In this document: in pieces, positions 52,046-61,101 of the stretch | Layout: each line of letters opens with the position of its first letter | Position numbering within the stretch: the first letter of the stretch is position 1 | NCBI GenBank assembly: GCA_963797485.1 | Contig: CAWCPF010000002.1 | Span: forward strand, 558,001 to 622,000 | Direction of reading: 5' to 3' | From: CAWAND01 sp963797485 | GTDB lineage: Bacteria; Chloroflexota; Anaerolineae; Anaerolineales; E44-bin32 | Length of the DNA stretch: 64,000 bases | The notes under the pieces: model-generated | The model's input: the letters and a program-made list of their open reading frames with translations, nothing else | Told to the model about the DNA's origin: nothing | The model's database searches: none | Translations under genes and position numbers: made by a program

Positions 52046-53231
52046 CTAGGGTGCGAACACCAGCCGCCAGGCGCCTACGTCCTGGGCTTCCAGTTGGCTG
52101 GTCAGGCTGACGATTTCCACCCAGGTCCGCCCCGGCGCCAGCACCAGCGGGCTCCCGTCGGGCGTCAGCCAGCGCAGCGGCGCGTCCAGGTTCGGGGCAG
52201 TCCAGCTGCCACGGTACAGGCGGCCCGATCTGAGCAGGACCATAGGGCGCTCCGCCTCAAACCACAGGCTGATCTCCAGCAGGTTGGGCTGGACGGCCCG
52301 ATGCGGGGCAAACAGCACGATCACGTTTTCGAACGCCAGGCGCTCGCCCGTGAGCTGCTCCACGGCGGGAGCCAGCCGGCCGGCGGCGTCGTCTTGCGAC
52401 CGGAGATACGCGCCCGAGGCGGCGTCGAATTGCCAGCCAATCTGATTGAGGCTGGCGTAATCCACCGTCAGGCTGGCCGCCGGTTCACCCCCTTCAGGCG
52501 GCAGGCTGCCAAACACGCTGCCATCCAGGTTCGGGCGCACGCCGCCATTGACCAGGGCGTTGGCGTAGCGGCTGATTTCGGCCGTGTCGCCGAACACAGG
52601 GCTGGCCACGCTCGATCCTTCCGGGCACAGGCCCGGGCACAGCGCCGGGCCGGCATCGAACAAGCGGCCCGGCAGCCAGCGCTGCAAAAACTCATCCACG
52701 GCCGGAATGGCGCCGTGGACGCCGAGCACACCCGCATACAGCCGCGTTAGCTGCCCGCTCACCCACTGGCCGGAGGTGACCGGTCCGGCGCGCGGGGTGT
52801 TGCGGCCGTAGTAGATCGCCAACAGGCGGGTGACGCCCTGGCCCACCGAATGCTCAAACACCAGATCGGCGAAGGACAGGCCGGATTGCGGCCGGACAGT
52901 GACCGGGAAATTGGCTATCTCGAGGCTGACCGGGCGGCGCTCCAACAGCGCCGGCGAGTTCGACCTGGAGCCCGGTCAACGGGTCGATGTCCGCCGGAAA
53001 ACCGCTCGGGCCTCGGGTCACCGGCAAGGGGCTGGCGGTCGGTATGGGCGGCCGGCTGGCCATGGCCGGCGGCGCGGTCGGCCGCGGCGTTTGGGGAAGC
53101 GGTGTGGGCGTCAGCAAAGATGCATGCCGCGTGCGTTCGGCGGTCAATATCGAGGGGGTCGAACTGCAGGCCAGGCTCAGCCCAAGGACCAGGACCAGGC
53201 CGGCAAGGCGAGGGCGCGCCGGGGTCGGCAT
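52046..53231 (-). CDS. DUF3048 (YerB-like) lipoprotein, one frame break
   Basis: A 394-residue (joined) lipoprotein. ATG 53231 opens a signal peptide with lipobox LGLSLAC, a Pro/Thr/Ser-rich linker of about 60 residues, then DUF3048: DIDPLTGL, LLERRPVSLEIANFPVTVRP, QSGLSFADLVFEH and TRLLAIYYGRNTPRAGPVTS. The frame breaks at 52951-52954 with one extra base between GLQVELA and LLERRPV. The domain is known from Bacillus YerB and has no established biochemical role. Its neighbour across the start side is the plus-strand regulator-flavoprotein. Confidence 0.88.
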
Positions 53232-53343
53232 CCGAGCATGATACCGCGCCCCTGATTTGGTGGCCGGCCGCGGCTGCGATAGAATTCGCTTGCCTGCCAA
53301 ACCTGACCATGACGGTCGGGCCGAAACACAGGAGCCAGCTCGC

Positions 53344-55005
53344 GTGCCGAAACCGGTCATCATGACCATCGATGACGAGCCTGCCGTGCTCAACGCTATT
53401 GACCGCGACCTGCGCCGGCACTACCACGATGAATACCGCATCGTGAAGTCCGGCTCGGCCGATGAAGCCCTTCAGGCCGTCATCCAGCTCAGGCAGCGCG
53501 ACGACGCCGTGGCGCTCTTTCTGGTCGACCAGCGCATGCCGCGCATGTCCGGGACCGAGTTTCTAATCGCCGCCCGCGAACACTACCCCGAAGCGCGCAA
53601 GGTCCTGCTGACGGCCTACGCCGACACTGCGGCCGCCATCGCCAGCATCAACACCATCGGCCTGGATTACTACCTGCTCAAACCCTGGGATCCCCCCGAA
53701 CAGCATCTCTACCCAATCCTGGACGACCTGCTGGGCGACTGGGCGGCCTCGGCGGTGCTGCCCTACGAGGGCATCCGCGTGCTGGGGGATTTGCTCACCG
53801 GGGAAAGCCACCGGGTCAGGGATTTCCTGTCTCGCAACCAGATCCCCTACCAGTGGATGGACGTCGAACGCGACCCCGCCGGTCACGCCCTGGTCGAAGG
53901 TCTTCCGGCCGGCGACCGCCGCCTCCCGCTGGTCTTCTTCCCGGACGGCGAATATCTGGTCCAGCCGGACAACCTGACCCTGGCCAACAAGGCCGGTTTG
54001 TCCACTCAGGCGAGCCAGCCCTTTTACGACCTGGTAATCATCGGCGGCGGTCCGGCCGGGCTGGCAGCCGCGGTCTACGGCGCCTCGGAAGGACTGCACA
54101 CGGTGCTGATCGAAAAGGCAGGCACCGGCGGGCAGGCAGGTACGAGCGCCCGCATCGAGAACTATCTGGGTTTTCCCAAAGGCCTGAGCGGCTCCGATCT
54201 GGCGCGCCGCGCCGTCGCCCAAGCGCGGCGGTTTGGCGCCGAGATCCTGGCCGCGCAGGAGGTGGTCGGGCTGCGCCTGGACGGCGCCTACCGCTTCGCT
54301 CAACTCGCCGGCGGGACCGAGCTGTCGTGTCACTCGATGATCGTAGCCACAGGAGTCGAGACCCGCCAGCTGGTGGTGCCCGGCGCGGAAGCCTTTTTAG
54401 GACGCTCGATCTTCTACGGCGCCGCCGTGACCGAGGCGGCCAATTTCAGGGACCAAACCGTCTTCGTCGTTGGCGGGGCCAACTCCGCCGGCCAGGGCGC
54501 CATCTTTCTGGCTCGTTTTGCCAAACGCGTCCTGCTCCTGGTGCGCGGTCACGGGCTGCACACCGGCATGTCCCAGTACCTGTTCCAACAGATCGAAGCC
54601 ACACCCAATATCGAGGTGGTCCTTGGAGTGGACATCGAGTCGGTTCAGGGCGATCACGCCATGGAAGGGGTCACGGTCAAGGATCGGGATACCGGCGAGA
54701 GCCGCATCCTGCCTGGTGCGGCCATGTTTGTGTTCATCGGGGCCGTCCCGCGGACCGACATGGTGGGTGAGATGCTGGCCCGCGATCCGGCCGGTTTCAT
54801 CCTCACCGGGGCCGATCTGCTCGCGGGCGGCAAGCCGCTGCGCGGCTGGAACCTCAAGCGCGACCCTTACCTGCTTGAGACCAGCGTCCCCGGGATCTTC
54901 GCTGCCGGCGATGTCCGCCACGGATCCATCAAACGCGTGGCTGCCGCCATCGGCGAGGGCTCGGCCTGCATCCAATTCGCAAATCAATACCTGAGAACGG
55001 TGTAG
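53344..55005 (+). CDS. Response regulator receiver fused to a thioredoxin reductase-like flavoprotein without CxxC
   Basis: A 553-residue fusion. The receiver (1-125) has PVIMTIDDEPAVLNAIDRDL, phospho-Asp in ALFLVDQRMPRMSG and KVLLTAYAD with LLKPWD. A linking region (about 125-225) contains a thioredoxin-like fold piece (IPYQWMDVERDP, LPLVFFPDG). The flavoprotein has FAD motif VIIGGGPAGLAAAVYG (about 231), GGQAGTSARIENYLGFP, the NADPH site VFVVGGANSAGQGA and the FAD end VPGIFAAGDVRHG. Where thioredoxin reductase has CATC, this reads IFYGAAVTEA, so it has no redox disulfide there. Similar proteins are annotated as fused response regulator/thioredoxin-disulfide reductase. GTG 53344 follows a CAGGAG site. 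Confidence 0.9.
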   Translation: MPKPVIMTIDDEPAVLNAIDRDLRRHYHDEYRIVKSGSADEALQAVIQLRQRDDAVALFLVDQRMPRMSGTEFLIAAREHYPEARKVLLTAYADTAAAIASINTIGLDYYLLKPWDPPEQHLYPILDDLLGDWAASAVLPYEGIRVLGDLLTGESHRVRDFLSRNQIPYQWMDVERDPAGHALVEGLPAGDRRLPLVFFPDGEYLVQPDNLTLANKAGLSTQASQPFYDLVIIGGGPAGLAAAVYGASEGLHTVLIEKAGTGGQAGTSARIENYLGFPKGLSGSDLARRAVAQARRFGAEILAAQEVVGLRLDGAYRFAQLAGGTELSCHSMIVATGVETRQLVVPGAEAFLGRSIFYGAAVTEAANFRDQTVFVVGGANSAGQGAIFLARFAKRVLLLVRGHGLHTGMSQYLFQQIEATPNIEVVLGVDIESVQGDHAMEGVTVKDRDTGESRILPGAAMFVFIGAVPRTDMVGEMLARDPAGFILTGADLLAGGKPLRGWNLKRDPYLLETSVPGIFAAGDVRHGSIKRVAAAIGEGSACIQFANQYLRTV

Positions 55006-55015
55006 GCCGGACGGC

Positions 55016-55552
55016 TCAGGCCTGAGCCGTCCGGCGCTTGAAGGCCTGCCGCGTCAGGGCCAGCATCCATTCGTCGACCGGCTGTCCGCGTTTGATGAGC
55101 GCCGCCGGCTCGGTGCCCGTCAACTCAAAGCCGTTCTTCTCGAATGCCCGGCGGCTGGGCCAGTTCCCGACAAAGATGTCGGCCTCGATCACGTCAACGT
55201 TTAGCTGGTTGAAGCCGTAGTCCACCAGCGCGCCGATGGCCTGCGTGCCGTACCCCTGGCCCTGATAAGGCTCCCCGATCCACAGACCGACGTTGGCGCG
55301 CCGGTGGTCGGAGCCTTCGAAACGCAAATCGCACGACCCAATCGGCTCGCCGGTCGCCTTCAACACGATGGAGAAGAAGTGCTTTTCCCCGGCCAGGACC
55401 TGTACGGCGCGCAGCGCCAGGCCCTGGCGGTATTCCTCGGCTGATACGGGCCCGTCCCAGGCCAGGGTGTCCGCCACCCGGGTATGGTCCAGCAGCGGAA
55501 AAAGCGCCCGCGCATCGGCCGGCAAGGGAGGCCTGAGGTCGGTGTCATCCAT
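55016..55552 (-). CDS. GNAT family N-acetyltransferase
   Basis: A 178-residue acetyltransferase of the RimJ/RimL-like branch. Landmarks are RPPLPADARALFPLLDH, GEPIGSCDLRFEGSDHRRAN, the acetyl-CoA loop GLWIGEPYQGQGYGTQAIGA and the end FVGNWPSRRAFEKNGFELTG. Substrate may be a protein N-terminus, ribosomal protein or a small amine; not determinable. A copy of the recurring palindrome lies 38 bases upstream of the start. Convergent with the regulator-flavoprotein gene, 10 bases apart. Confidence 0.88.
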   Translation of the reverse strand: MDDTDLRPPLPADARALFPLLDHTRVADTLAWDGPVSAEEYRQGLALRAVQVLAGEKHFFSIVLKATGEPIGSCDLRFEGSDHRRANVGLWIGEPYQGQGYGTQAIGALVDYGFNQLNVDVIEADIFVGNWPSRRAFEKNGFELTGTEPAALIKRGQPVDEWMLALTRQAFKRRTAQA

Positions 55553-55589
55553 GACGCCTCAACCCAGCCTGCCGGCGGACCGCAGCTTG

Positions 55590-55609
55590 TTTGTGACGAA
55601 ATTCACAAG
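55590..55609. repeat. Palindrome copy 4, TTTGTGACGAAATTCACAAG
   Basis: Arms pair at six of eight positions with a 4-base spacer. It lies between the DUF72 stop and the GNAT start, 38 bases upstream of the latter, a possible operator position. Confidence 0.65.
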
Positions 55610-55619
55610 AGCCTCGCGT

Positions 55620-56438
55620 TCACGATGACGAATCCAAATCCAGGCTCATCTGGCTGGAGGCGGTCCCGCCTCCAGCCGGCCCCAGGCTGAATCCGAGCAT
55701 CTCGGCGAACAGCCGCGCGCTGGCCGGGCTGTGTCCGGCGAAGTGGTTGTTGAAATAGCCGTACAGATCGATCCCCTGTCGAATGAAATCCATGACCGTA
55801 GTCGACCAACTGCGCATCTCCTCGGTGCGGTCGATTTGGATGCGGTCGAACTGCTCGATGTCCTGGCGGCGGCCAAGCCAGCGTACGACGGTGAAATCGG
55901 CCGTGGTCAATTTCATGCGCGGCATGTAGTACAGGTCCTGAAGCACCAGCGCCACCTTGTGGGCGGCGAGCATGTCCGCCAGGGGGAGGTCGAACCAGGC
56001 CCGGTTGCGAATCTCGACCGCATACCGCGGCCCGGGCGGCAGCTGGCCGAGGAATGCATCCAGGGCCTCAAAATGGTCAGGCGTGAAGTCGTAGGCGAAC
56101 TGGAGCGTCAACGCGCCCAGCTTGTCTCCCAGGCGCTGCATCTGGCTGACAAAAGACTCGGCCTCCCCCAGCGCCCGATCGAGCTTCTTGTCGTGCGTGA
56201 TGGACTTGGGGAACTTGGCCGAGAAGACGAAGCCTTCCGGTGTGCGATCGCGCCAGCCGTCAACCACCGACGTCCGCGGGCTGGCATAAAAGGTCGAGTC
56301 GATTTCGACCGTCGGGAAGCGGGCGGCGTAGGTTTCGAGGTATGCCCGCTTGGGCGTGCCGGGCGGGTAGAAATTCCCCACCCAACCGTCGAAGGCGAAC
56401 CCCTGGGTGCCCAGCAGGACCTTTCCAGGCTGGGGCAT
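55620..56438 (-). CDS. DUF72 protein (YecE-like)
   Basis: A 272-residue TIM-barrel-like DUF72 protein. It begins VLLGTQGFAFDGWVGNFYPP and has LETYAARFPTVEIDSTFYA, FVFSAKFPKSITHDKKL, LGALTLQFAYDFTP and the late DLYGYFNNHFAGHSPASA, all family hallmarks. The biochemical role of DUF72 is not established. The C-terminal tail LGPAGGGTASSQMSLDLDSS is not part of the domain. Same strand as the GNAT and coaBC genes, 15 bases downstream of coaBC. Confidence 0.9.
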   Translation of the reverse strand: MPQPGKVLLGTQGFAFDGWVGNFYPPGTPKRAYLETYAARFPTVEIDSTFYASPRTSVVDGWRDRTPEGFVFSAKFPKSITHDKKLDRALGEAESFVSQMQRLGDKLGALTLQFAYDFTPDHFEALDAFLGQLPPGPRYAVEIRNRAWFDLPLADMLAAHKVALVLQDLYYMPRMKLTTADFTVVRWLGRRQDIEQFDRIQIDRTEEMRSWSTTVMDFIRQGIDLYGYFNNHFAGHSPASARLFAEMLGFSLGPAGGGTASSQMSLDLDSSS

Positions 56439-56453
56439 GCGGCCGGTGCGGTC

Positions 56454-57705
56454 CTAGCCGCGCCTGCCGAGCAGATCCTGAACGCGGTCGAAAACGCGTT
56501 CGGCCACTGCGGCTTTGCTCATCAACGGCAGCTCCTGGACGCCGCCGTCCGCATCGATCAGAACCACCCGGTTGGTGTCGGCGCCGAACCCCGCATCCGA
56601 GGCGCTGACGTCGTTGGCCACGATCAGGGATAGGCCCTTCGCCTCCAGTTTGGCCCGGGCGTTGGCCACCAGGTCCTGGCTCTCGGCGGCGAAGCCGACC
56701 ACCACACCCGGCCGGCCGGACTCTGCCCGCGCCTGCGCCACGGCCATCAGGATGTCGTCGGTGGGCTCCAGCTTGACGGACTTCAACCCGGCTGATTTCT
56801 TGATTTTGCTGCCGGCCGGCTCGGCGGGGCGGAAATCGGCCACGGCGGCGGCCATCACCAGGACGGCGGCCTGGGCGGATTTGCTCAACACGGCCTCGGC
56901 CATCTCCGCCGCACGGGTGACCTCGATCCGCTTGGCGCCCACCGGCGTCGCCAGGCCGGTCGGCCCGGTGATCAAGGTCACGTCGGCGCCGCGGTCCAAT
57001 GCCGCCTGAGCCAGGGCGAACCCCTGCTTGCCGGACGAACGGTTGGCAATCACGCGCACCGGGTCAAGCGGCTCCTGGGTGCCGCCGGCGGTCACGACCA
57101 CCTTCTCGTGAGCCAGCGCCCCGGTCTTGCCCAGCGCCAGACGGAGCTGCCCGATCAGCTCGTCCGTCTCGACCAGACGCCCGCGCCCGGTCAGACCGGA
57201 GGCCAGATGGCCCTCGGCCGGCTCGATAATGATGGTCCCGCGCCGCGTGGACAATCTCGACGTTGGCGCGGACGGCGGTGTGAGAGTACATCCCGGCATC
57301 CATGGCCGGCGCCACCAGAATCGGGCCCTCCACCACCAGGGCGGCCAGCGACACCAGCGAGTCAGACACCCCGTAGGCTATCTTGAAGATGGTATTGGCC
57401 GTGGCTGGCGCCACCATGTATGCGTCGGCGGCCCTGGCCAGCTCCACATGCAGCACGTGCCCCTCGCGGCCCCAAAGATCCTGCTCCGTGTAAGCGCCGC
57501 GCCCGGTCACCGAGCGGAAGGTCAGCGGCGAGACGAACGCCTCGGCCGCCCGGGTCATGATGACGTCCACCAGCGCGCCGGCCTGAGTCAGCTTGGACGC
57601 CAGGTCCACGGCCTTGTAGGCGGCGATCGAGCCCGTCACCCCCAGCAGAATGCGTTTTCCGTCCAGCACCGCAATCCGGGCTGGTGTTTCCATCGGGTCG
57701 CTCAT
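56454..57705 (-). CDS. coaBC: Phosphopantothenoylcysteine decarboxylase / phosphopantothenate-cysteine ligase, one frame break
   Basis: Two steps of coenzyme A synthesis in one chain, about 416 residues joined. CoaC, the FMN decarboxylase, has ILLGVTGSIAAYKAVDLASK, the active-site His in HVLHVELAR, and the VAPATANTIFKIAYG and VAPAMDAGMY motifs. CoaB has VVVTAGGTQEPLDPVRVIAN, RSSGKQGFALAQAAL, MAAAVADFRP, and KKSAGLKSVKLEPTDDIL. The frame breaks at about 57240-57246, with one extra base between ANVEIVHA and RGTIIIEPAEG. Start ATG 57705 overlaps the end of the aconitase X small subunit (ATGA). coaX and panC, earlier steps, lie 5 kb away. Confidence 0.94.
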
Positions 57706-58115
57706 GGCTCATCCCTCACTTCGATTTTGCCGTCGGGCCCGACTCGAACCCAGGCCCCGCTGGGCAGTCCGGCAAAGTCTTCCGGTGACAATGCGACGAC
57801 AGGCAGCCGCCGCCCGTAGAGTTCATCGGCCACGATCGACGCCAGGGCCAGGAAGGCGTCCACGCCCCGGGTCAGGATGGCGGCCGGCGCGGTCCCGCGC
57901 CGCACCGCCTCCAGCAGCACGGCCGTGGTGGTGCTCGAGCCGCGGCTTCTCGGGACCCCCAGCACGCAGCCGGCGGCCATCTGGCCGCTCAGCGGATGGC
58001 GCCGGTCGATGATCTCGCCGCTGGCCTGATCGTAGCCTCCCCAGAAGCTGAGCGGCTCGGGGCTCATGATCGTCCGGCCCTCGGCCTGCCCGCTGACCAC
58101 GGCCCGCCCCTGCAT
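57702..58115 (-). CDS. Aconitase X swivel (small) subunit
   Basis: A 137-residue DUF126 swivel domain. It begins GRAVVSGQAEGRTIMSPEPL, then SFWGGYDQASGEIIDRRHPL, SGQMAAGCVLGVPRSRGSS and TTTAVLLEAVRRGTAPAAIL, with the catalytic Ser in SRGSS. Together with the large subunit it forms aconitase X: cis-3-hydroxyproline dehydratase in many bacteria, or phosphomevalonate dehydratase in archaeal mevalonate metabolism. ATG 58115 shares a base with the TGA of the large subunit gene. Confidence 0.9.
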   Translation of the reverse strand: MQGRAVVSGQAEGRTIMSPEPLSFWGGYDQASGEIIDRRHPLSGQMAAGCVLGVPRSRGSSTTTAVLLEAVRRGTAPAAILTRGVDAFLALASIVADELYGRRLPVVALSPEDFAGLPSGAWVRVGPDGKIEVRDEP

Positions 58116-59374
58116 CACGCGGCCCACAGCGCCTCATCCCGGATCACGCGCCCGGCCACCGCCGAGCGCACGCAATCGTCCAGGCTGCCAAAGACCACCT
58201 GGGTGCCGAGCAGGCCGGGGGCGTAGTAGGCATACTTGGCCGAATTGGTCATCAGTGTACGCACATCTTTCGGCAGCATCGGGGTGGTCAGGATGCACGT
58301 GTCAAGCGTGACCCGGCCTCCAAACCTGCTGAGGGTCTGCAGCGCGCCCGCCTTGTCCGCCAGGGCCGCCATGGCCCGGCTTGAGGTCACCAGGAAGGCC
58401 ACCTTCGGGTGGCGCTGCTTGCCCTCGAGCAGCGGCGCCAGCCGCCGGAACTCATCCAGCGAGAAATGCGGGCTGCCCAGCACGACCATATCCAGGTCGG
58501 TCCCGGTTTGGGTGGTCAGCTCCAGCCAGGCGGCCCGCAGTTCGGGCATCCCGATCTCGATCTCGGCCCGTGCCGGCCGGTGGTGGAGGGCGGCTTCGAG
58601 AGTCGGGGCCTCAGGGGTCACACCGACCCAGTGAAATAACGCCACGCTGCCCGAGGAGGCCGCGCCGGCGCCAAAGGCCTTGAGTTGATCTTCGGTCGGC
58701 ACGGCCGAGAGCCCGATCAGGACCGGGTTGCGCTCTCCGGCCAGTTTCCCGACTAGTTGGCCCAGGACGGGGTAAAAGGCGTCATCCGTTTGGAGCGAAT
58801 CGGGCACCCCCGAAAACCGGATCACCAGTTGGCCGGCGCGAGGTTCGTCCAAATGCAGGCCGACCGCCGGGGCGCGCCCGGTCAGCGCGGCGCAGATGTC
58901 GAGCAGGTCCGGGTAGCGCTCTGTGCGCGCCCCGATGACCGAGTTGGCAAACACAATGGCGTTGGATTCGCCCCAGGCAATCTGCTGGCCGAATTTGGGG
59001 CGGAATGCGGTTTGATACGGGGCGCAGGTCCAGGTCGGCTCGGCGCCCATGGACTGATAGGCGTCCATCTGCCGGCGCGCCGGCTCGGCCCACTCAGCTG
59101 GCACCGGCCACTCGCGCCACCCTTGTTGGTCAACCCCGCCCACATTCAGGGAGGTCGGGACGCGCACGTGCGCCCCCAGGCCCGCCAGGCGCTCGGCAAA
59201 GTCGAGCGTCGCCTGTCCGGTGTACAGCGTGCTGTCGATGTGCGCAGCCTCGATGTCCAAGAGCCGCTCGGCGTCTTGGACCTCGCCCATGCGCACCAAG
59301 ATCGACATCGCCAGCTGCACGGCCGGCCCCTCCCGGCCCTCCAGCATGGCACGATCCGCGTCACTCAAGTGCAT
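58115..59374 (-). CDS. Aconitase X catalytic (large) subunit
   Basis: A 419-residue DUF521 protein. Landmarks are MHLSDADRAMLEGREGPAVQ, AAHIDSTLYTG, GLGAHVRVPTSLNVGGVD, the Cys-containing TWTCAPYQ, WGESNAIVFANSVIGARTER and TLDTCILTTPMLP; the last two contain conserved Cys and Asn positions for the cluster. Substrate choice (cis-3-hydroxyproline or 5-phosphomevalonate) cannot be made from this window; no proline racemase or UbiD-type decarboxylase lies close by. ATG 59374 begins the family N-terminus. Operon with the small subunit and coaBC. Confidence 0.9.
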   Translation of the reverse strand: MHLSDADRAMLEGREGPAVQLAMSILVRMGEVQDAERLLDIEAAHIDSTLYTGQATLDFAERLAGLGAHVRVPTSLNVGGVDQQGWREWPVPAEWAEPARRQMDAYQSMGAEPTWTCAPYQTAFRPKFGQQIAWGESNAIVFANSVIGARTERYPDLLDICAALTGRAPAVGLHLDEPRAGQLVIRFSGVPDSLQTDDAFYPVLGQLVGKLAGERNPVLIGLSAVPTEDQLKAFGAGAASSGSVALFHWVGVTPEAPTLEAALHHRPARAEIEIGMPELRAAWLELTTQTGTDLDMVVLGSPHFSLDEFRRLAPLLEGKQRHPKVAFLVTSSRAMAALADKAGALQTLSRFGGRVTLDTCILTTPMLPKDVRTLMTNSAKYAYYAPGLLGTQVVFGSLDDCVRSAVAGRVIRDEALWAA

Positions 59375-59443
59375 TGGGGGTCTCCCGACCAAACTCGCGC
59401 TCATTGTACAACGAGCTCCTGACGGCCCCTGCGAGCGGAATGC

Positions 59444-59449
59444 TATACT
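59444..59449 (+). promoter_or_regulatory. TATACT -10 element before the M2-like peptidase
   Basis: TATACT lies 34 bases before ATG 59484. CTGACG at 59419-59424 is a possible -35 but 19 bases away, so the call is tentative. Confidence 0.4.
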
Positions 59450-59483
59450 CGGCCCATCGAGAACATTCCCCCAGGAAGATCCC

Positions 59484-61061
59484 ATGCCCGACCATGCCAA
59501 GACCTTCATCGAAGACCTGACCCAGGCGGTCCAGCCGCTCGACAAAGCCTACAACCTGGCCAACTGGGAGGCCGCCGTCCACGGTTCGGCCGAGGCCAAT
59601 GAGCGCGAACGGCAGTCTCAAATCGAGCTGATCGGCTTTTGGTCCGATCCCGACCGGTTTGAGACCCTTCGGAGGCTGAACCTGGACGGCGACCCCGATC
59701 CCATCGCCGGCCGGCAGCTCAAAGTTGCCTATCTGGCAGCCGCCAGGGCCCAGCAAAGCCCGGCCGACATCGAGCAGCTCACGGCGCTCGAGGCCGAGGT
59801 GCGCGCCGCCTACTACAACTTCCGCGCCGAAATTGACGCGGAGGCCGTGAGCGACAACCAGCTCGACGCCATCCTGCACAACAGCCATCAATCCGGTGAG
59901 GTGCAGGCCGCCTGGGAGGCCAGCAAGCAGGTGGCCGGCCAGGTGGCGGCCAATGTGCGCCAGCTGGCCAAGGTTCGAAACCATTCCGCCCGCAACCATG
60001 GCTACCGCGACCATTTCGACCGCGCCCTGGCGCTGGAGGAGATCGACGAAGCCTTCCTCTTGGATGTGTTTGACCGCCTCGAGCGCGCCACCGATGGCCC
60101 GTTCAAGGCCTACAAGGCCGAGTTGGACGCCGCTCGGGCGGAACGCTTTGGGGTTTCGGTCGATGAGCTCATGCCGTGGCACTACGGCGACCGTTTCTTT
60201 CAGGAGGTGCCGCAGCTCCGCCCGACGGCGCTTGACGCCGCCCTCGAAGGCCAGGACCCGGTGCCCCTGGCCCTGGCTGCGTATGACGGGCTGGGAATGG
60301 AAGTCCGCGACATCCTTGAGCGCTCCGACCTGTACCCGCGGCCGGGGAAGAACCAGCATGCCTTTAGTGTGGATATCGACCGCCAGGGCGATATTCGAAC
60401 CCTCGACAACCTCGAACCCACCGCCCGCTGGATCCGGACGCTGCACCACGAGCTGGGTCACGGCGTGTACGACAAGTTCCAGGATCCGAGCCTGCCGTGG
60501 CTGCTTCGGCAGCCTGCGCACACGCTCTCGACCGAGGCCATCGCCATTCTCATGGAGAGCCAGACCATGGAGCCCCGCTGGCTTGAGCAGGTGCTTGGAC
60601 GTCCGGCCTCCGAAGCGGGCATGCTCGCCAAGCAGGCCCGTCAGCGGTTTGTGGCCGGGCGATTGATCTTCACACGCTGGGTGCTGGTCATGACCCACTT
60701 CGAGCGTGCCCTGTATGCCGACCCGGATGCCGATCTGGACCGTCTGTGGTGGGATTTGGTCGAGCGCTACCAGGGCCTGCGCCGTCCCCCCGGCCGTTCA
60801 GCGCCGGATTGGGCCGCCAAGTACCACATCGCCCTGGCGCCGGTGTACTACCACAATTACGAGCTCGGGGCTTTGTTTCAGGCGCAGCTGGCGGCCCGGC
60901 TGGACGAGACCTTCGGCGGGTTGATCGGCAATCCGGAGGCGGGCGACTGGCTGCGCCGGCAAGTCTTCGCCCCGGGCGCCCGGCAGGATTGGGCGGGGCA
61001 CATCGAATCGGCCACCGGCGAGCCCCTCAACCCGGCTTATTTCACGTCTTCGCTGGCCTGA
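59484..61061 (+). CDS. M2/M3-like zinc metallopeptidase
   Basis: A 525-residue helical zinc peptidase. It starts FIEDLTQAVQPLDKAYNLAN and is mostly alpha-helical. The catalytic motif is RTLHHELGHGVYDKFQDP, and the third zinc ligand lies in HTLSTEAIAILMESQTMEP, 28-30 residues later, as in the angiotensin-converting enzyme (M2) group. A conserved substrate-loop Tyr region, APVYYHNYELGALFQAQL, also fits M2. No signal peptide is visible, so it should be cytoplasmic. ATG 59484 has AGGAAG at the right distance. Family call M2 is likelier than M3 or M32. Confidence 0.82.
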   Translation: MPDHAKTFIEDLTQAVQPLDKAYNLANWEAAVHGSAEANERERQSQIELIGFWSDPDRFETLRRLNLDGDPDPIAGRQLKVAYLAAARAQQSPADIEQLTALEAEVRAAYYNFRAEIDAEAVSDNQLDAILHNSHQSGEVQAAWEASKQVAGQVAANVRQLAKVRNHSARNHGYRDHFDRALALEEIDEAFLLDVFDRLERATDGPFKAYKAELDAARAERFGVSVDELMPWHYGDRFFQEVPQLRPTALDAALEGQDPVPLALAAYDGLGMEVRDILERSDLYPRPGKNQHAFSVDIDRQGDIRTLDNLEPTARWIRTLHHELGHGVYDKFQDPSLPWLLRQPAHTLSTEAIAILMESQTMEPRWLEQVLGRPASEAGMLAKQARQRFVAGRLIFTRWVLVMTHFERALYADPDADLDRLWWDLVERYQGLRRPPGRSAPDWAAKYHIALAPVYYHNYELGALFQAQLAARLDETFGGLIGNPEAGDWLRRQVFAPGARQDWAGHIESATGEPLNPAYFTSSLA

Positions 61062-61073
61062 GCAACTGGCGGC

Positions 61074-61093
61074 ATTGTGAAGGAATTCACAAG
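61074..61093. repeat. Palindrome copy 5, ATTGTGAAGGAATTCACAAG
   Basis: Arms pair at seven of eight positions with a 4-base spacer. It lies between two convergent gene ends (61061 and 61102), so it is not in front of any gene. Confidence 0.75.
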
Positions 61094-61101
61094 CCGCCGC
61101 T

